From Pseudocolwellia sp. AS88 (GTDB lineage Bacteria > Pseudomonadota > Gammaproteobacteria > Enterobacterales > Alteromonadaceae): a stretch of DNA of 39,716 nucleotides. Below are positions 8,780 through 16,592 of the stretch, in pieces. Position 1 is the first letter of the stretch. Each line of letters starts with the position of its first letter. A program made the translations under genes and the position numbers. The stretch spans positions 1 to 39,716 of the forward strand of contig NZ_JAUPEC010000031.1 in assembly GCF_030551755.1 (NCBI RefSeq). Reading direction: 5' to 3'. Below the pieces are notes generated by a model. The model had not been told where the DNA came from and did no database searches. It saw only the letters and a list, made by a program, of their open reading frames with translations.

Positions 8780-9970
8780 ATGCAATTTACAGATTTTACA
8801 CAGCTTGATTTAGCTCGCTTACCGTCACCATGTTTTGTGGTAGATGAAATTGCTATTGAACGTAATTTAAAAATATTAAATAACGTACAACAGCAAAGTG
8901 GGGCGAAAGTACTTCACGCGTTAAAAGCTTTTTCTATGTGGTCGTTGGCACCCTTAACAAACAAGTACCTTAGTGGTACTTGTTCAAGTGGTTTACACGA
9001 AGCCAAATTAGCAAAAGAATTTTACACGGGTGAAATACATGTGTACTCAGCCGCTTTTTGCGAAGCGGATGTACGCGAGCTAGTAACGTTTGCGCATCAT
9101 ATTGTTTTTAACAGCCCAAGCCAGTTACTACGTTTTGAAGAGATATGCCGCGAAGCATTAGCAAAACGTAGCGACTTATCTTTTGGTTTGCGTGTTAATC
9201 CACAGCATTCTGAAGGCGATGTTGAACTTTACGACCCATGTGCAAAAGGTTCTCGTTTAGGCACTCCAGCGTCAGAGTTAGAAAAGTATCTTGCTCAGGC
9301 TGATTTTCAGCGTGCGTTTACTTTGATATCAGGTTTGCATTTTCATACTTTATGCGAACAAGGCTTTTTACCGTTACAACGTACTTTAGCCAGTGTTGAA
9401 GCGCAGTTTTCACATTTATTTGGGCAACTGAAATGGATCAACTTTGGTGGTGGTCATCATATTACTGCTCCAGGTTACGACACTGATGGTTTAGTTAATT
9501 GTATCGCACAGTTTATGAGTAAATACTCGCTACAGGTTTATATCGAACCGGGCGAAGCTGTTGCTATTGGTAGTGGCATATTAAGTTGCGAAGTCCTTGA
9601 TGTTATTCATAACGACTTTCCGCAACTGATTTTAGACACTTCAGCAACTTGTCATATGCCAGATACCTTAGAAATGCCGTATCGAGCAGATATTACAAGT
9701 GCTGGTGAAGCTAACGAAAAAGCCTATACCTATCGTTTAGGTGGCTTAACGTGTTTAGCTGGCGATGTAATTAACGACTACAGTTTTGATGCTGAAGTCG
9801 TAGTAGGGCAACGCTTAGTTTTTGAAGATATGGCTCATTACACTATGGTAAAAACCAGTACGTTTAATGGCACTAAGTTACCATCAATCGCTATTTGGAA
9901 TTCAGAAACAGGTGCGTTAAAGGTTGTTAAATCTTTTGCTTATGAAGACTTTAAACAACGTTTATCTTAA
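8780..9970 (+). CDS. nspC: carboxynorspermidine/carboxyspermidine decarboxylase
   Basis: 396 residues, the usual length. It is a PLP-dependent, alanine-racemase-fold decarboxylase that removes the carboxyl from carboxyspermidine or carboxynorspermidine, the last step to spermidine or norspermidine. Family marks are the N-terminal LPSPCFVVDE, the PLP lysine in HALKAFSMW (Lys49), the SGLHFHTLCEQ segment, the FGGGHHIT phosphate-binding loop, and EPGEAV and YRLGGLTCLAGD near the C-terminus. It starts 41 bp after the dehydrogenase with a weak ribosome site and is in one operon with it. Confidence 0.94.
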   Translation: MQFTDFTQLDLARLPSPCFVVDEIAIERNLKILNNVQQQSGAKVLHALKAFSMWSLAPLTNKYLSGTCSSGLHEAKLAKEFYTGEIHVYSAAFCEADVRELVTFAHHIVFNSPSQLLRFEEICREALAKRSDLSFGLRVNPQHSEGDVELYDPCAKGSRLGTPASELEKYLAQADFQRAFTLISGLHFHTLCEQGFLPLQRTLASVEAQFSHLFGQLKWINFGGGHHITAPGYDTDGLVNCIAQFMSKYSLQVYIEPGEAVAIGSGILSCEVLDVIHNDFPQLILDTSATCHMPDTLEMPYRADITSAGEANEKAYTYRLGGLTCLAGDVINDYSFDAEVVVGQRLVFEDMAHYTMVKTSTFNGTKLPSIAIWNSETGALKVVKSFAYEDFKQRLS

Positions 9971-10035
9971 GGCTATAAACCTAACACCCGTTAACAACGT
10001 ATGATTTTAAGATCATCCATTAATTAGATAATACT

Positions 10036-10911
10036 ATGACAAATAAATACCCTATTTTTCTTGCTTCAGAAATAGAACAAGCGCCTATTGAACAATCAGC
10101 GTTTTCGGTTTTACCTGTGCCTTATGAAAAAACAGTTTCTTACAGTGGCGGCACGGCAAAAGGACCATTAACTATATTAGAAGCGTCTGAACAGCTTGAA
10201 ACTTGGGATGGAAAATCTAATCCATCTGCTTTAGGTATTCATACTTGCGACGTGGTTGATTGTACTGTTGAACCTGATCAAGTCATTGAAAATATAGCGA
10301 ATGCAGTAACCAAAATACTTAAAGCTGGCAGTATGCCTGTTGTTTTAGGTGGCGAGCACACAGTAACTTATGGTGTTATTAAAGGTTATTTAGATGCAGG
10401 TATTACAGACTTTGGTGTTGTTCAAATAGATGCACATGCTGACTTACGAGACGCTTACGAAGGCGACAAACTAAGCCATGCCTCAGTAATGAAGCGTTTG
10501 GTTGATTTAGACATTCCGTTATATCAATTAGGGATTCGTGCTTTTTGTGAAGAAGAAATCGCAACACGCGAAAAACATGGTGTTTACTTTCAAGATGCAG
10601 ACGAGTTAGTACCTAACAATATTCAAAGTATTACGTTACCTGAAAGCTTCCCTAAAAATGTATTTTTTACGGTTGATATTGATGGTATCGATCCTTCGGT
10701 ATTTCCATCAACAGGTACGCCTGTACCAGGTGGTTTATCTTGGTATCAAACTCTTAATTTATTTGAGTCGGTAGCTAAGCAACGTAATATTATTGGCTTT
10801 GATATTATGGAATATGCACCTATTGAAGGTTTTCATGCTTATGACTTTTCGGCAGCATTATTAACCTACAAGTTGATGGGCATAGTTGAAAGAAATAACT
10901 TAAAAACTTAA
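10036..10911 (+). CDS. speB: agmatinase
   Basis: 291 residues of the ureohydrolase (arginase/agmatinase) family. It hydrolyses agmatine to putrescine and urea using a binuclear manganese centre. Ligand motifs are visible: GGEHT (His108), DAHAD (Asp132, His134, Asp136) and DIDGIDP (Asp214, Asp216). The length fits SpeB rather than arginase. It is the last gene of the operon, 65 bp after nspC, and links SpeA product to the carboxyspermidine enzymes. Together the four genes cover arginine to spermidine with only aspartate semialdehyde brought in from elsewhere. A hairpin terminator follows at 11049. Confidence 0.94.
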   Translation: MTNKYPIFLASEIEQAPIEQSAFSVLPVPYEKTVSYSGGTAKGPLTILEASEQLETWDGKSNPSALGIHTCDVVDCTVEPDQVIENIANAVTKILKAGSMPVVLGGEHTVTYGVIKGYLDAGITDFGVVQIDAHADLRDAYEGDKLSHASVMKRLVDLDIPLYQLGIRAFCEEEIATREKHGVYFQDADELVPNNIQSITLPESFPKNVFFTVDIDGIDPSVFPSTGTPVPGGLSWYQTLNLFESVAKQRNIIGFDIMEYAPIEGFHAYDFSAALLTYKLMGIVERNNLKT

Positions 10912-11048
10912 CTTGAAAACTTAACTTGAAAATCAATTAATCAAAATGAAATTTAGCTCCCTGACTTTAACTTAGGCAAATAGCTTTATTCATTATTGAT
11001 AACCTAGTGGTAAACAATTCATGTCACTAGCGACAACTAGCCAAGATT

Positions 11049-11079
11049 AAAAGGAACTGTTTAATAACCGTTCCTTTTT
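11049..11079 (+). terminator. terminator of the polyamine operon
   Basis: 9-bp stem AAAAGGAAC / GTTCCTTTT (11049-11057 and 11070-11078) with a 12-nt loop and a T run on the plus strand. The A run on the left arm means it could also work for the convergent regulator gene. Confidence 0.8.
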
Positions 11080-11136
11080 ATTTTATGAGCACTTAAAAGT
11101 TGTTATCCCAAATGTTATTTAAAGCTTAGTTTAGAG

Positions 11137-11526
11137 CTAGTCTGATTTTAACTGATGTAAAATACCACAATCTTCAACTTGATGATTTTTACACGAAGAG
11201 GCTAGGGAAGACAAAGACTGTTCAAGTAAAGCAAGTTCTCTCTGGCTTTGTTGAATGCGAGCTAACTGATCAGCAATAATTTTATCTACTGAAGAGCACG
11301 ATCCTTTTGGATCTTGTTGTACCTCAATAAGTAGCTTTATATCACTAATGGCAATGTTTAATTCTCGGCAACGTCTAATGAAAATTAACGTATCAACATT
11401 TTCTTTTTGGTAATGCCTATAGCCATTGTCTTCTCTGCGTGCAGGAGTTAACAAACCTATATTTTCATAATAGCGAACCGTCTTTGCAGATACCTGAGCT
11501 TTACTTGCTAATTCACCTATTTTCAC
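11137..11526 (-). CDS. MerR-family metal-responsive regulator, CadR/PbrR type
   Basis: 129 residues. The MerR winged helix domain is at 1-70 (KIGELASKAQVSAKTVRYYE start), followed by the dimerisation helix and a short metal loop. Cys77, Cys112 and Cys120 (in SCSS and SCKNHxxxDCGIL) sit where CadR/PbrR-type sensors of Cd, Pb or Zn carry their ligands. CueR-type copper sensors instead have two C-terminal Cys without the Cys77 counterpart (family knowledge). The start is supported by GGAAGG upstream on the minus strand, and that ribosome site lies inside the divergent promoter spacer. It faces a TonB-dependent receptor gene, its probable target. Confidence 0.9.
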   Translation of the reverse strand: MKIGELASKAQVSAKTVRYYENIGLLTPARREDNGYRHYQKENVDTLIFIRRCRELNIAISDIKLLIEVQQDPKGSCSSVDKIIADQLARIQQSQRELALLEQSLSSLASSCKNHQVEDCGILHQLKSD

Positions 11527-11527
11527 C

Positions 11528-11558
11528 TTGACCTTCCAGTAGCTGTAACCTTTAAAAT
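11528..11558 (+). promoter_or_regulatory. MerR-type promoter/operator of the TonB receptor
   Basis: TTGACC (11528-11533), a 19-bp spacer and TAAAAT (11553-11558). The over-long 19-bp spacer is the hallmark of promoters that MerR-family activators untwist. The spacer has an imperfect dyad around 11536-11546 (CCAG TAG CTG). Its left half (ACCTTCCAG) also encodes, on the other strand, the ribosome site of the regulator gene. Confidence 0.8.
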
Positions 11559-11592
11559 GGAGCTTATCATTTATTCAAATATCTTGTAAGAA

Positions 11593-13722
11593 ATGCCTTC
11601 TATGTTTAATTTCAAATCTCCAGCAATGTTTATTTTTACCTTTAGTATTATTCCATTTAGTTATGCCAATGAACTTAACTTTGAGAATGCTAGTGCCGAT
11701 AAGTCGTCAAATAGTGCTTATCAAACGCAAGAAAATACTCAAAAGAAACAGCATCAAGAAACTGATCAGCATCATGATGAACATGAAGCTGATGAGCATC
11801 ATGAAGATGGCGATGAACATGAGGATGAACATTCACATGAACACGAAGAAAAAACAGAAAGAATTATTGTCCAAGCTACCCGTTCAGGACGAGTTGCTAA
11901 CGATCAACCTATACGTGTAGAGCTGATTAACCGAGAAGAAATTGAAGAAAAAGCTGCTATGCGACCAGGTAATATTTCTATGCTTGTAGCTGAAACTGGC
12001 GGAGTGCGTATGCAAACCACATCACCAGCTTTGGGCAGTGCAAATATTCGCTTGCAAGGTTTGTATGGTCGCTACACACAATTGCTAGCAGACGGTTTAC
12101 CTCTTTACGGTAACCAAGCCTCATCTATCGGTTTAATGCAAATACCACCTACAGATTTAGGACGTGTTGAAATCATTAAAGGTTCAGCTTCATCTCTTTA
12201 CGGAGGTTCAGCACTTGGTGGAGTAATAAATCTTGTATCGAGAACACCCGATGATGAGCTAAACGGTGAGGTGCTAATTAATGCAACCACACGCAACGGA
12301 CAAGATATTACATCGTATATTGAAACGCCACTGACTGATTCTCTTAAAGGATCATTAACGGCTGGCGCTCATTACCAAAAAGAACAAGACATTGATAATG
12401 ATGGCTGGATAGATCTCGCTGATTATGAAAGGTATACCGCTCGACCTCGACTTTTTTGGGAGGGCGAAGAAGGTGAAACCCTTTATGCAACGCTCGGTTT
12501 TATGACTGAACAACGTGTTGGCGGAAATACACAAAATGGTACAGTCGCCGATGGGTCTTTCTTTAAGCAATCGCAAGAATCACAACGTATCGATAGTGGT
12601 CTTGTATTTAATATGCCAGTGTTAGACAGCCTAACTTTAAATGCACGAGCCTCAGCTATGGTACAAGATCATACTCATGGTTACGGTGTTGTTATTGAAG
12701 AAGACCAACACGAAAGCTACCTTCTGGAAACGAGTATTGCAGGTTATGGCGAAAAAAGTGACTGGGTAGCTGGTATCGCTTATCAATCAGAAATCTACGC
12801 TTCTGAAACCTTCTCACAATTTGATTATTCTTATGAAGTTCCTGGAATATTTGCGCAATTAGATTACGAGCTTACTGACGAAGTAACCACTTCTTACAGT
12901 GCACGTGTTGATGAACATAGTGAATACGGAACACAATTTAGTCCAAGAGTATCGCTACTTTATCGTCCATCAAATTTAACGATCAGAGGTTCTTACGGAC
13001 AAGGTTTTTTTGCCACCACTCCTTTTGTAGAAGAAATTGAATCAGTTGGTCTATCAAGACTTGAGACACTTGAAAACTTGCAAGAAGAACAAGCAGAAAC
13101 CGCTTCTCTCGATTTTACTTATATTTTTGAAAATATTGAAACTAGCCTAACTTTGTTTGGTTCGAATGTTGATAACGTGACACGAGTTGAAGCTTTTTCT
13201 TCTAACAACGATGCGACTTTTGACCGAATTAAATTAGTGAATACCGAAGGCGAAACTAAGATTCGTGGCTCGGAAGTTTTACTACGTTACCGCTGGCAAG
13301 ATGTAAAACTTACGGCAAGCTACTTGTACTTAGATGCAACGGAAGAATCACCAACAGGAAATAGTAGAAGACAGATCGCATTAACACCCAAACACTCAGC
13401 TGGCTTTGTTGCCATGTGGGAACAACACGGTAATTTCAGAGCCGGTTTTGAAGCGTATTATACGGGCACACAACGAGTTAATGATAACCCTTACATTAAT
13501 GAATCGAACCCATATTGGCACTTAGGATTAATGGGCGAGATGACCTTTGGTAGATTCAGTTGGTTTATTAATTTGGAAAACTTATTAGACGTACAACAAA
13601 CTGACGAACATCCTTTACTATTGCCTGCTAGGGCATCAAGTGGACAATGGACAACAGATATTTGGTCTCGCAACGACGGATTTATAGCTAACGCTGGCGT
13701 TAGAATTAAGTTTGGTGGTTAA
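11593..13722 (+). CDS. TonB-dependent outer-membrane receptor with His-rich N-terminus, probably metal uptake
   Basis: 709 residues. A signal peptide (about 1-25) is followed by a strongly acidic, His-rich stretch at about 52-86 with 10 His among Asp/Glu (HHDEHEADEHHEDGDEHE). Next come the plug domain (about 88-215, with VEIIKGSASSLYGGSALGGVINL) and a 22-strand-type barrel. The C-terminus ends NAGVRIKFGG, close to but not the usual terminal Phe. His/acid-rich N-termini and loops are known from zinc receptors such as ZnuD. The size and plug fit siderophore- and metal-type receptors. It is transcribed from a MerR-type promoter divergent from a CadR/PbrR-like gene, which suggests a Zn/Cd/Pb-type signal. 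Substrate zinc is inference. The ribosome site is weak. Confidence 0.88.
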   Translation: MPSMFNFKSPAMFIFTFSIIPFSYANELNFENASADKSSNSAYQTQENTQKKQHQETDQHHDEHEADEHHEDGDEHEDEHSHEHEEKTERIIVQATRSGRVANDQPIRVELINREEIEEKAAMRPGNISMLVAETGGVRMQTTSPALGSANIRLQGLYGRYTQLLADGLPLYGNQASSIGLMQIPPTDLGRVEIIKGSASSLYGGSALGGVINLVSRTPDDELNGEVLINATTRNGQDITSYIETPLTDSLKGSLTAGAHYQKEQDIDNDGWIDLADYERYTARPRLFWEGEEGETLYATLGFMTEQRVGGNTQNGTVADGSFFKQSQESQRIDSGLVFNMPVLDSLTLNARASAMVQDHTHGYGVVIEEDQHESYLLETSIAGYGEKSDWVAGIAYQSEIYASETFSQFDYSYEVPGIFAQLDYELTDEVTTSYSARVDEHSEYGTQFSPRVSLLYRPSNLTIRGSYGQGFFATTPFVEEIESVGLSRLETLENLQEEQAETASLDFTYIFENIETSLTLFGSNVDNVTRVEAFSSNNDATFDRIKLVNTEGETKIRGSEVLLRYRWQDVKLTASYLYLDATEESPTGNSRRQIALTPKHSAGFVAMWEQHGNFRAGFEAYYTGTQRVNDNPYINESNPYWHLGLMGEMTFGRFSWFINLENLLDVQQTDEHPLLLPARASSGQWTTDIWSRNDGFIANAGVRIKFGG

Positions 13723-13750
13723 GTTTAGTGACCAAGATAAGTTAATATTT

Positions 13751-13945
13751 AACCTGAACTCGGTTTAAGGTGTTTTTAATTCATTGAAATGATGACTAAT
13801 AAAATTTAACTTGTACTCTAGCTTGATAGCTTTTCTTTCTTCAAGGCAAATTTCGCGTCAATAGCTAGCCTATTGCAAGTAAATTTAACGATGAAGCAAG
13901 TAAAAGTAGCTGTTAGAGAAGAATATATTAAGCCGAGTTCAGGTT
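13751..13945. mobile_element. MITE-like palindromic element, copy A (195 bp)
   Basis: Terminal inverted repeats AACCTGAACTCGG (13751-13763) and CCGAGTTCAGGTT (13933-13945), flanked by a 4-bp duplication ATTT. The inside is itself palindromic, with CAATAG / CTATTG around the centre. No ORF. The copy at 25703-25897 is the same length and differs at about 12 positions by eye. Confidence 0.85.
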
Positions 13946-14121
13946 ATTTAATGTCAGCTTCTGAATAAAGCTGACATTAATTTTATACAAATCATCATAA
14001 AACCCGCCTAATTGAACCTAAAAGCCCATTAAACACCTTAATATCTGCATTAGTCTGCTATTGCCCTATAAAGCCAAGCTATAACAGCGTAGGATCAAGC
14101 TAATTCAGATATAACCTAGGT

Positions 14122-15504
14122 TTGCACATCAAGTGCATTAACACCATAAATATGCAACTAACGGCAAAACCATCATTGACCAACGCTTTACTTATTTCTA
14201 TATGCACACCTGACTTTAAAGGTGAAGAGGCGGCCGAGTCACTTAAAGAGCTTGCACGCTTAGTCACAACTTTAGGTTTTAAAGTTGTAGGCTCACAATC
14301 TCAGAAGCAAAGTTCGACTAAAAAAGTAAATGTACTCGGTGAAGGAAAGCTGGCTGAAATAGCTCATTTAACAGGTAACAAAGGTTTAGTTGAAGAGGCA
14401 GAAATTGATGAAGAATTACCAGAAGAAATAGCTGAGCAAGCAGGATCTTTTGATATTCAGTCAGAAAACTTACCGTTTGCTTGTGCAGATGTTGTTGTAT
14501 TTGATTGTGATTTAAGTCCATCTCAACTGCGCAATGTAGAGAATCAATTAGGTGTAGAAGTATTTGATCGTACCGGCATTATTATTGAAATATTTAGCCG
14601 TCATGCCCGTACGAAAACTGCAAAGTTACAAGTGGAAATTGCTCGGCTTAATTATGTCGCACCGCGCCTTCGTGAGACATCGTCTGGCGATAGAGATCGT
14701 CAAATGGGTAAAGGTGCAGGCGAAACGAACCTAGAGCTAAACCGTCGAGCTGTTCGTGATCAACTTGCAAACCTTAAGCGCGAATTAGTTAGCGTTCAAC
14801 ATGAAATGAAAGGCCGACGTACACAACGTTCTGAGCTTTTTTGTGTTGCCTTAGTGGGTTATACCAATGCCGGTAAATCATCTATGATGCGAGCTATTAC
14901 AGGCAGTGATGTTGAAGGTGAAAACAAATTGTTTGCGACACTCGATACCACAGTTCGCGCCTTATATCCTGCTACTCAACCAAGAATACTGGTGTCAGAT
15001 ACCGTAGGTTTTATTAAAAAGTTACCGCATGATTTGGTTGCTTCATTTCATTCAACCTTGGCAGAAGCTAAAGATGCTTCATTGTTGTTATATGTTGTAG
15101 ATGCCTCTGATCCTTCTTTTCGTGCGCAACTCGATGTGGTACATCAAGTACTGGGAGAAGTGGGTGTTGAAGATAGTAAAAAGTTATTGGTACTGAATAA
15201 GTCCGATCAACTTGATCCAGAGCAACAACAAGCACTGATGCAAGAGTTTCCTGATGCAATGATGACATCAACCCGTAATCCGCTGGATGTAAGTAAATTA
15301 CATCAATATATTATTTCTGTTGCGCAAGATGAGATGATTGAAGACGAGATCATTGTTCCTTATACCGCTAAAGGCATAATAGGTGAAATTCGATCGAGCA
15401 TGAGTGTCACTAAAGAAGATTACGAAGCGACTCATATTAAGCTTACTGTTCGTTCAAACGCGATTGATTTAGCAAGACTAAAAAAGAAGATGTTGAGTTT
15501 ATAA
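14122..15504 (+). CDS. HflX-family ribosome-associated GTPase (second HflX-like type)
   Basis: 460 residues. An HflX N-terminal domain (GEGKLAEIA, then FDCDLSPSQLRNVENQL and DRTGIIIEIFSRHARTKTAKL) is followed by a GTPase domain with P-loop GYTNAGKSS (about 245-253), DTVGFIKKLPHDLV and NKSD. HflX proteins bind the 50S subunit and rescue or split stalled ribosomes. It is longer than E. coli HflX (426). An acidic insert (about 93-115) splits the N-terminal domain, and the usual GGIGLRGPGE is changed to RQMGKGAGE. No hfq or miaA is nearby, so it is likely the extra HflX-like paralogue. TTG 14122 has AGG only 2 nt away; ATG 14152 has no clear ribosome site but gives a more usual N-terminus (MQLTAKPS). 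I slightly favour 14152. Confidence 0.85.
   Translation: MHIKCINTINMQLTAKPSLTNALLISICTPDFKGEEAAESLKELARLVTTLGFKVVGSQSQKQSSTKKVNVLGEGKLAEIAHLTGNKGLVEEAEIDEELPEEIAEQAGSFDIQSENLPFACADVVVFDCDLSPSQLRNVENQLGVEVFDRTGIIIEIFSRHARTKTAKLQVEIARLNYVAPRLRETSSGDRDRQMGKGAGETNLELNRRAVRDQLANLKRELVSVQHEMKGRRTQRSELFCVALVGYTNAGKSSMMRAITGSDVEGENKLFATLDTTVRALYPATQPRILVSDTVGFIKKLPHDLVASFHSTLAEAKDASLLLYVVDASDPSFRAQLDVVHQVLGEVGVEDSKKLLVLNKSDQLDPEQQQALMQEFPDAMMTSTRNPLDVSKLHQYIISVAQDEMIEDEIIVPYTAKGIIGEIRSSMSVTKEDYEATHIKLTVRSNAIDLARLKKKMLSL
14123..14137. promoter_or_regulatory. dyad TGCAC-N5-GTGCA upstream of the HflX-like gene
   Basis: A perfect 5+5 inverted repeat with a 5-nt spacer. The same arms and spacing recur at 25581-25595 in front of the sensor kinase gene. 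If translation starts at ATG 14152 the dyad is in the leader; if at TTG 14122 it is within codons 1-6. A regulator is not known to me. Confidence 0.35.
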
Positions 15505-15506
15505 CT

Positions 15507-15735
15507 AACCTGAACTCTGGATAAGCAGTTATGCCTAATATTGTTATTTAACCCTCTAACGTCGTTATTTTTATTGCTAATAGCCAGCTATTAGTCAAGA
15601 AAAATGCCTTGTTATAGAATTAAATTCCAACATTAGGAGAGTAATAAATCATTTAAACAAATGGTGTTGCAATAATTTACTTATAAAGTATTGAAAATCA
15701 ATGCATTACAAAACCCATCATCCAGAGTTCAGGTT
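15507..15735. mobile_element. MITE-like palindromic element, copy C (229 bp, related subfamily)
   Basis: Ends AACCTGAACTCTGG (15507-15520) and CCAGAGTTCAGGTT (15722-15735) match the ends of copies A and B, but the interior is different. It keeps a central hairpin, CTAATAG-CCAG-CTATTAG. Left flank AACT overlaps the stop codon of the HflX-like gene; right flank is AAAT, so the target duplication is imperfect. No ORF. Confidence 0.75.
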
Positions 15736-15781
15736 AAATAGCAATTTGTACTTATGACTGTGACTGGTTTATAAGAAGATA

Positions 15782-15806
15782 AAATGGTCTTATTCTTAGA
15801 CCATTT
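15782..15806 (+). terminator. perfect hairpin, possible terminator
   Basis: AAATGGTCT / AGACCATTT (15782-15790 and 15798-15806) with loop TATTCTT. The T-run afterwards is short. It may end transcription from the HflX-like gene after the element. The rest of 15807-15970 holds nothing I can name. Confidence 0.45.
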
Positions 15807-15990
15807 CTCATCTGAACTTAGGTTGACTAGCGAGTATAAGTGGATAATTTATTTTCGAACAAAGCTATGCTTAAAGTGTTCATCCACACTATCTAACCGC
15901 TAAAGTGTTAGATATGTCCGCATTAAATCCTTAACACCCATCTCAGCTTAGTATTATAAAGCACTCTTAATATGAGTTTGATGGGATACC

Positions 15991-15999
15991 TGTTATAAT
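15991..15999 (+). promoter_or_regulatory. extended -10 promoter of the S4 protein gene
   Basis: TGTTATAAT is a perfect extended -10 (TG-N-TATAAT), 38 bp before the ATG. No good -35 is seen at the right spacing. Confidence 0.55.
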
Positions 16000-16036
16000 T
16001 TAGCGATAATATTATTTAAAATTACTAGGCTATTTC

Positions 16037-16405
16037 ATGTCTGAACACTCTACTTTCGACATTTGTGTTGAACCCATAGAACTTTTTAAGTTACTTAAAA
16101 TATCAAATCTGGCTGACAGTGCCGGCGAAGCAAAAACTATGATCAGTGAAGGTCAGGTTTTAGTAAATAAAAAAGTTACTGTTCAAAAGCGTAAAAAAAT
16201 TCGCCGCGGAGATGTGATTGAGCATAACGGTAAAATTATTGAAATCACTTTTAATCCTACGCAAAAATCAGCAAAGATTATTAGCACAATAGTTTCAGCA
16301 AATGTAAGCGCAAAAAAGAAGAGAATAGCTAAAGGTAAAGCGCGTATTATCGCCTCAGAAACAGCTGTTGAATCACCAACTGAAAGAAAGAAGACAAAGT
16401 CGTAA
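16037..16405 (+). CDS. S4-domain RNA-binding protein, YbcJ-like with a basic tail
   Basis: 122 residues. Residues about 10-72 match the YbcJ/RlbA-type S4 domain (ELFKLLKISNLADSAGEAK, then MISEGQVLVNKK and RKKIRRGDVI), a small RNA-binding fold. E. coli YbcJ is about 70 residues. This one has an extra 45-50-residue Lys/Arg/Ser/Ala-rich tail, probably disordered and RNA-binding. It is a single gene with its own promoter, and a hairpin follows. The exact RNA partner is not known. Confidence 0.82.
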   Translation: MSEHSTFDICVEPIELFKLLKISNLADSAGEAKTMISEGQVLVNKKVTVQKRKKIRRGDVIEHNGKIIEITFNPTQKSAKIISTIVSANVSAKKKRIAKGKARIIASETAVESPTERKKTKS

Positions 16406-16435
16406 ATTCTATTCCTCTCAAGATAGCTTTGTATA

Positions 16436-16478
16436 TTAGTAGAACAAGTCACAAACCTAAAGTGAAATGTTCTACTAA
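16436..16478. terminator. hairpin between the S4 gene and the phosphatase gene
   Basis: Perfect 11-bp stem TTAGTAGAACA / TGTTCTACTAA (16436-16446 and 16468-16478) with a 21-nt loop. There is no strong T-run on either strand. It probably separates the converging genes. Confidence 0.45.
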
Positions 16479-16592
16479 CTAATTGTAATAAAAAGATATT
16501 GTAATTACAGATCTATCTGAGCGAGTACAATTGAACAAATGTATTTCTGTAATTTTCGTTTTAAGCTACCGTCTGTTATTTATCTTTTCACT

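Noticed and set aside
11663-11920. Open frame rich in Met, Lys and Asn inside the TonB receptor gene
   Set aside because: It is the shifted frame of the His/Asp-rich stretch; low complexity there makes long shadows. The receptor frame has signal peptide, plug and barrel.
14123-14137. NtrC binding site
   Set aside because: The NtrC consensus has TGCAC and GTGCA separated by seven bases; here it is five, at both places.
15978-15983. TTGATG as -35 for the S4 gene promoter
   Set aside because: Spacing to TATAAT is only 10 bp, too short; the extended -10 stands alone.
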